The notes beneath the pieces were generated by a model, which worked only from the letters and a program-made list of their open reading frames with translations, did not search any database and was not told the origin of the DNA. A stretch of DNA of 64,000 nt, from positions 124,001 through 188,000 of the forward strand of contig NZ_JAODBU010000002.1 of NCBI RefSeq assembly GCF_025336545.1. Reading direction: 5' to 3'. The translations under genes were made by a program, and so were the position numbers. The stretch comes from Eubacterium_U album. Lineage in GTDB: Bacteria > Bacillota > Clostridia > Lachnospirales > Lachnospiraceae. Shown in pieces: positions 60,699 to 64,000 of this stretch. Numbering within the stretch: position 1 is the stretch's first letter; each line of letters begins with the position of its first letter.

Positions 60699-60877
60699 TT
60701 TTGCTCTGCAGTCTTTTTTTTATTTTATGAGAAAAATTTATATTTTATGATTATATCTTATATAGTGTTTTATTATTTTAACTGATATATTATTTTGTAT
60801 TTCCATGTCATCTATTTTTTTATCATTATTACATATATTGCCTTACATTTTTATCCCATATAGCGTTTTATCACTCC

Positions 60878-61654
60878 TTATCGCATATAATGCTTCATTG
60901 CCTTTATCGCATTTTTTTCAAGTCTGCTTACCTGTGCCTGAGAAATTCCTATTTCATCAGCTATTTCCATTTGTGTTTTTCCCTTAAAAAATCTTAAGTC
61001 TATTATTTCTTTTTCTCTTTCCGGTAGCCCTTTAATTGCTTCAGCAAGAGCTATTCTATCTACCCATTTTTCTTCTTTATTTTTTTTATCACTTATCTGG
61101 TCCATCACATACAAAGTATCTCCTCCCTGGTCATATACCGGGTCAAATAAAGATACCGGACTTTGTATTGCATCTAAGGCATATATAACTTCTTCAGATG
61201 TAGCTCCAATTTCTTTGGATATTTCACTTATGGTTGGTTCTTTATTGCTTGTCTTCATTATACGCTCTTTAGCATAAATAGCTTTATACGCTGTATCTTT
61301 TATCGACCTGCTTACTCTGATTGATGCATTATCTCTTAAAAATCTCTTTAGTTCTCCTGCAATCATAGGTACTGCATAAGTTGAAAACTTTACATTTAAT
61401 GTGTCATCAAAATTGTCAACTGCTTTTATAAGTCCAACGCATCCAATCTGAAACAAATCATCCATATTTTCATTGCTTCCCGAAAATCTCTGAATAATAC
61501 TTAGCACAAGTCTCAAATTCCCCTGAATGTACCTTTCCCTTGCTTCTTTGTTTCCTTTTTTTATCTCTTTAAAAAGTTCAGTTTTTTCTTCATTTGTCAG
61601 TAACGGTAATTGTGTCGTGTTTACTCCACTTATTTCCACTTTAAAAAGAGCCAT
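60878..61654 (-). CDS. sigG: RNA polymerase sporulation-specific sigma factor G
   Basis: 258 residues from the ATG at 61654, 6 bases after TTGGAGG, giving MALFKVEISGVNTTQLPLLT, the usual SigG start. Region 2 has GLIKAVDNFDDTLNVKFSTY and PMIAGELKRFLRDNASIRVS; region 3 SRSIKDTAYKAIYAKERI; region 4 the DNA-binding helix EMADEIGISQAQVSRLEKNA-like segment. SigG drives late forespore gene expression. It lies 99 bases after sigE, the classic spoIIGA-sigE-sigG order. In B. subtilis a forespore promoter reads it; I could not pick out one here. Confidence 0.96.
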   Translation of the reverse strand: MALFKVEISGVNTTQLPLLTNEEKTELFKEIKKGNKEARERYIQGNLRLVLSIIQRFSGSNENMDDLFQIGCVGLIKAVDNFDDTLNVKFSTYAVPMIAGELKRFLRDNASIRVSRSIKDTAYKAIYAKERIMKTSNKEPTISEISKEIGATSEEVIYALDAIQSPVSLFDPVYDQGGDTLYVMDQISDKKNKEEKWVDRIALAEAIKGLPEREKEIIDLRFFKGKTQMEIADEIGISQAQVSRLEKNAIKAMKHYMR

Positions 61655-61753
61655 ATTTTCCTCCAAATCATTCAATTACTTCTTATCAACAAACAAATAT
61701 TTGTCAATTTGTATTACATTTAAATGATTAACAAAAACACGGCTCTTTATACA

Positions 61754-62473
61754 TTATTCATATTTTACAATTTCTTTTTTAAGTCGATTCATTATCTTTT
61801 TTTCTAATCTTGATATGTACGATTGTGATATTCCAAGAAAATCTGCGACTTCCTTCTGTGTCATCTCCTCCCCATCTTTATTATTTAGTCCAAATCTCAT
61901 TTCCACTATTGATTTTTCACGTTTATTTAATTTTTCAATTGCTTTTTTTAACAGACTTTTCTCCACTTCATTTTCAAGTCCTCTTGATATAACGTCCTCA
62001 TCTGTTCCAAGAATGTCCGAAAGCAAAAGTTCATTACCATCCCAGTCAACATTTAAAGGCTCATCTATAGATACTTCAAGTTTTGTTTTATTGTTTCTTC
62101 TCAAATACATTAGTATTTCATTTTCAATACAACGTGATGCATATGTAGCAAGTTTTATGTTTTTATCTGTCTTAAACGTATTTATTCCTTTAATAAGACC
62201 AATTGTTCCTATTGATATCAAATCTTCTACGCCTACCCCTGTATTATCAAATTTTTTTGCTATGTATACAACCAGTCTCAAATTATGTTCTATCAACATT
62301 CTTCTTGCTGATTCATCATTTTCATTTATTAATTTTTCTAGCTGTTTCGCCTCTTCTTCACCCTCAAGTGGAGCCGGAAGCACATCCGGTCCTCCGATAT
62401 AATGTACTTCATTAGACTCATCTGAAAGTATCCATCTGGTAAGCACAGGAATCACATTTAAATTTTTAAGCAA
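61754..62473 (-). CDS. sigE: RNA polymerase sporulation-specific sigma factor E
   Basis: 239 residues. I choose the TTG at 62473, 7 bases after AGAGAGGAG, giving a short pro-peptide (LLKNLNVIPVLTRWILSDES) before the conserved NEVHYIGGPDVLPAPLEGEE. A longer reading to 62527 would run into the duplicated sequence and has no ribosome site. Region 2 (HNLRLVVYIAKKFDNTGVGV, GLIKGINTFKTDKNIKLATY) and region 4 (FLGISQSYISRLEKKIMNRL) are intact. SigE directs early mother-cell transcription and is activated by SpoIIGA cleavage of the pro-peptide, near the Tyr-Ile-Gly-Gly. Confidence 0.95.
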   Translation of the reverse strand: MLKNLNVIPVLTRWILSDESNEVHYIGGPDVLPAPLEGEEEAKQLEKLINENDESARRMLIEHNLRLVVYIAKKFDNTGVGVEDLISIGTIGLIKGINTFKTDKNIKLATYASRCIENEILMYLRRNNKTKLEVSIDEPLNVDWDGNELLLSDILGTDEDVISRGLENEVEKSLLKKAIEKLNKREKSIVEMRFGLNNKDGEEMTQKEVADFLGISQSYISRLEKKIMNRLKKEIVKYE

Positions 62474-62496
62474 TTTTTCTCTCCTCTCTTTTATTT

Positions 62497-62610
62497 TTAA
62501 TTGTGGACATGCATTGCAATTTCGCAATCATCTATTTACTTTGTTTCAAAATTGTGAGCGTGTATTACAATTCTCGCAATCGCCTATTTGTTTTTGATTT
62601 GTTTCACTAT
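62497..62610. repeat. Imperfect tandem duplication at the spoIIGA/sigE junction
   Basis: Copy 1 (62547 to about 62610) covers the last codons of spoIIGA; copy 2 (62497 to about 62550) covers its stop and the gap. Shared cores on the minus strand: GATTGCGAGAATTGTAATAC versus GATTGCGAAATTGCAATGC, then CACAATT, and upstream GAAACAAA...AAATAG in both. Period roughly 50-60 bp, with about one base in six different and small indels. Confidence 0.75.
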
Positions 62611-63451
62611 TATGTAGAATAAATTCAGAATTTAAAAGCATCTGATATTTTTTATCGTTATTAAACATTCCTTTATAAATTCCTAATACCGGATTTGAAA
62701 TTTTCAAATTAATGTCTCTATTTTTAATTTCCATATAATCAACAGTAATTCCCGTCAATATTCCATTTTGACTTCCAACTGATTTGAATGGAATAAGAAA
62801 ACATTTCTCATTTCCGGTTAAAATTTGTTTTATTACATTGTATTGCAAAACAGATACCGGTCTGCCTTTGTACGGTTCTCTTAAACTATTTCCTGTATCT
62901 TCTAAAGCGACTGTTTCTATCTTTGAATCGCCATTTACAATTCGTACATTATACAGATTTTTGCGGATCTTGAGTTTGTTTAGCATTTGATAAACTGCCA
63001 CCTTCATTAACAGACATCCAATTACTATTCCAAACATCAGCATTAGTACATTTAATTTTTTGTGTTCCTGTGTTTTTGCCTGTGCCACTGTTTTCCCCCA
63101 AAAACTATAGCTGCTAAGCATTGATACCACCCCATTCAACACAAAAGTAACACAATATACAACAGTCAGCATTTTTATTCCAGATAACTTTCTGTTATTA
63201 AACGCAATTCCGGTCATTATGTATGGGACAACCAGCCATGTAAATAATATTTGCAACACTCCGTATTTTACTTTAAGCACTAATATTATTACACTGTAAG
63301 TTGCTCCAAATAAAGCTGCGATAACACATCTGATTGCTGTTCGTACCTCTATTTTTCCTTTAAAGTTAAGTATCTGTTTTGCAACAACTAAAATAATAAA
63401 ATCCATTAGAAAGTTTATTGCAAAATACACGTCTACATATATTACATGCAT
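62546..63451 (-). CDS. spoIIGA: Sporulation sigma-E processing peptidase
   Basis: 301 residues, ATG at 63451 behind GGAGGTGAAGG. A membrane aspartic protease that cleaves pro-SigE. The N-terminal half has five hydrophobic helices (VDVYFAINFLMDFIILVVAK, then pairs up to about 150). The protease half starts at about 160 with the active-site motif VALEDTGNSLREP (Asp185). The last residues (ETNQKQIGDCENCNTRSQF) come from a duplicated sequence and contain Cys-x-x-Cys, not part of the usual family C-terminus as I know it. First gene of the spoIIGA-sigE-sigG run, with a Spo0A-type promoter. Confidence 0.94.
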   Translation of the reverse strand: MHVIYVDVYFAINFLMDFIILVVAKQILNFKGKIEVRTAIRCVIAALFGATYSVIILVLKVKYGVLQILFTWLVVPYIMTGIAFNNRKLSGIKMLTVVYCVTFVLNGVVSMLSSYSFWGKTVAQAKTQEHKKLNVLMLMFGIVIGCLLMKVAVYQMLNKLKIRKNLYNVRIVNGDSKIETVALEDTGNSLREPYKGRPVSVLQYNVIKQILTGNEKCFLIPFKSVGSQNGILTGITVDYMEIKNRDINLKISNPVLGIYKGMFNNDKKYQMLLNSEFILHNSETNQKQIGDCENCNTRSQF

Positions 63452-63475
63452 CCTTCACCTCCAAATGGTAAAGCC

Positions 63476-63509
63476 ATTATATACTTAAATCCCCGAAAAA
63501 TTTGTCGAA
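63476..63509 (-). promoter_or_regulatory. spoIIG promoter with Spo0A box
   Basis: Minus strand: TTCGACA (63509-63503, the inverse of TGTCGAA, the Spo0A box), 22 bases from its TTCGAC to TATAAT (63481-63476), then the ribosome site and ATG. A -35-like element overlapping an 0A box with a 22-bp spacer is the known arrangement of the Spo0A-activated spoIIG promoter. Confidence 0.78.
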
Positions 63510-63519
63510 CTCTCGTGTA

Positions 63520-63558
63520 ATAAAAAAATACATTTACAAAAAATGTAAATGTATTTTT
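63520..63558 (-). terminator. Terminator of pdxT
   Basis: AAAAATACATTTAC pairs with GTAAATGTATTTTT. It lies between the pdxT stop and the spoIIG promoter, T-runs on both strands. Confidence 0.85.
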
Positions 63559-63617
63559 CTTAAAACGTAAAATCTGATTTCATGACATCTTTAATCTTTA
63601 ATAAATAAAAGTAAATT

Positions 63618-64000
63618 TTATTTATTATTTATTATCATATCTACGAAATATTTATGTATTTTATCACTCTCATTTAATTCAGGATGAAATGACATTGCTA
63701 ACATATTATTGTATTTTACGGCTACAATTTTTTCATTTACCACAGCCATAATTTCTGTGCCACATTTAACTGCTTCCACATATGGAGCCCTGATAAATGT
63801 CATTGGGACCTTTCCTATCCCCTTCATTTCTTCTTCCGTATAAAAGCTGCCTAATTGTCTTCCATAAGCATTTCTCTTTACTTTTACAGGCAACAGTCCT
63901 AAATGAACTTTATCATCATTTGCTATTTCTTCAGCTAAAAGTATCATTCCTGCACATGTTGCAAGTACCGGAAGTCCTTTTTTTATTTTATTTTTTATTT
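63618..64000 (-). CDS. pdxT: Pyridoxal 5'-phosphate synthase glutaminase subunit, C-terminal part
   Basis: The gene enters from the right edge; about 127 codons are visible with an open frame to 64000, so the N-terminus is missing. PdxT releases ammonia from glutamine for PdxS, which builds vitamin B6. The nucleophile is in GLPVLATCAGMILL (the Cys), RNAYGRQLGSFYTEE is a family motif, and the His-x-Glu of the triad is in SFHPELNES. The stop is at 63618 with a terminator at 63520-63558. PdxS would be expected next to it outside the window. Confidence 0.94.
   Translation of the reverse strand, partial: IKNKIKKGLPVLATCAGMILLAEEIANDDKVHLGLLPVKVKRNAYGRQLGSFYTEEEMKGIGKVPMTFIRAPYVEAVKCGTEIMAVVNEKIVAVKYNNMLAMSFHPELNESDKIHKYFVDMIINNK

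Overview
The window is AT-rich, strongly codon-biased Firmicute DNA. It has spoIIGA-sigE-sigG, yqeG and ymxH sporulation-type genes, a phosphate butyryltransferase/butyrate kinase pair, and many secreted proteins ending in basic Fn3-like domains. Together these point to an anaerobic, butyrate-forming member of the Lachnospiraceae (Coprococcus-like is my best guess, not proven). No prophage, insertion sequence, CRISPR array, tRNA or rRNA is visible; this looks like ordinary chromosome with an accessory polysaccharide-degradation layer.

Layout. 1-2784: start of a PadR regulator, then a polar amino-acid ABC importer (binding protein, permease, ATPase). 2940-16599: two secreted GH81 endo-beta-1,3-glucanases on the minus strand flanking the plus-strand ptb-buk-pspC operon. 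16961-24857: metal and cofactor uptake: a FeoA-FeoB fusion, BioY behind a BirA-type operator, a ZIP transporter, and a csoR-copA copper operon behind a CsoR-type operator. 25173-34938: one tightly packed minus-strand operon, addB-addA-LD-carboxypeptidase-sufC-sufB-like. 35115-41777: a small membrane protein, NAD synthetase, a CwlC-like amidase, a lipoprotein, and dapA-dapB behind a lysine riboswitch. 41857-53261: four GH128-type beta-1,3-glucanases and three secreted carbohydrate-binding-like proteins, with an ssb gene embedded. 53336-59224: a 2-hydroxyacid dehydrogenase, EF-P, a secreted Ig-like protein, an AroD-AroK fusion and aroE. 59318-63509: yqeG, nrdR, ymxH, sigG, sigE, spoIIGA. 63618-64000: 3' end of pdxT.

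How it fits together. The most distinctive theme is extracellular beta-1,3-glucan attack: two GH81 and four GH128 enzymes plus three CBM-like secreted proteins, most carrying the same short lysine-rich Fn3-like C-terminal domain, which I infer acts as a cell-surface retention module. A decayed copy of that domain at 21382-21570 shows the family expands and erodes in this genome. Butyrate production (ptb-buk) lies between the two GH81 genes, but there is no direct evidence of shared regulation.

Several regulatory regions can be read directly: a perfect consensus promoter for padR, BirA-like and CsoR-like operators, a lysine riboswitch with its terminator, a spoIIG promoter with a Spo0A box placed 22 bp upstream of the -10, and LacI/cre-type operators around the promoter of a CBM protein. 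The structural novelties most worth testing are the copA gene with an embedded copZ-like start, a discoidin domain split by an inserted domain in the 2402-residue GH81, a tandem duplication at the spoIIGA/sigE junction, and a dispersed palindromic repeat family at operon borders.
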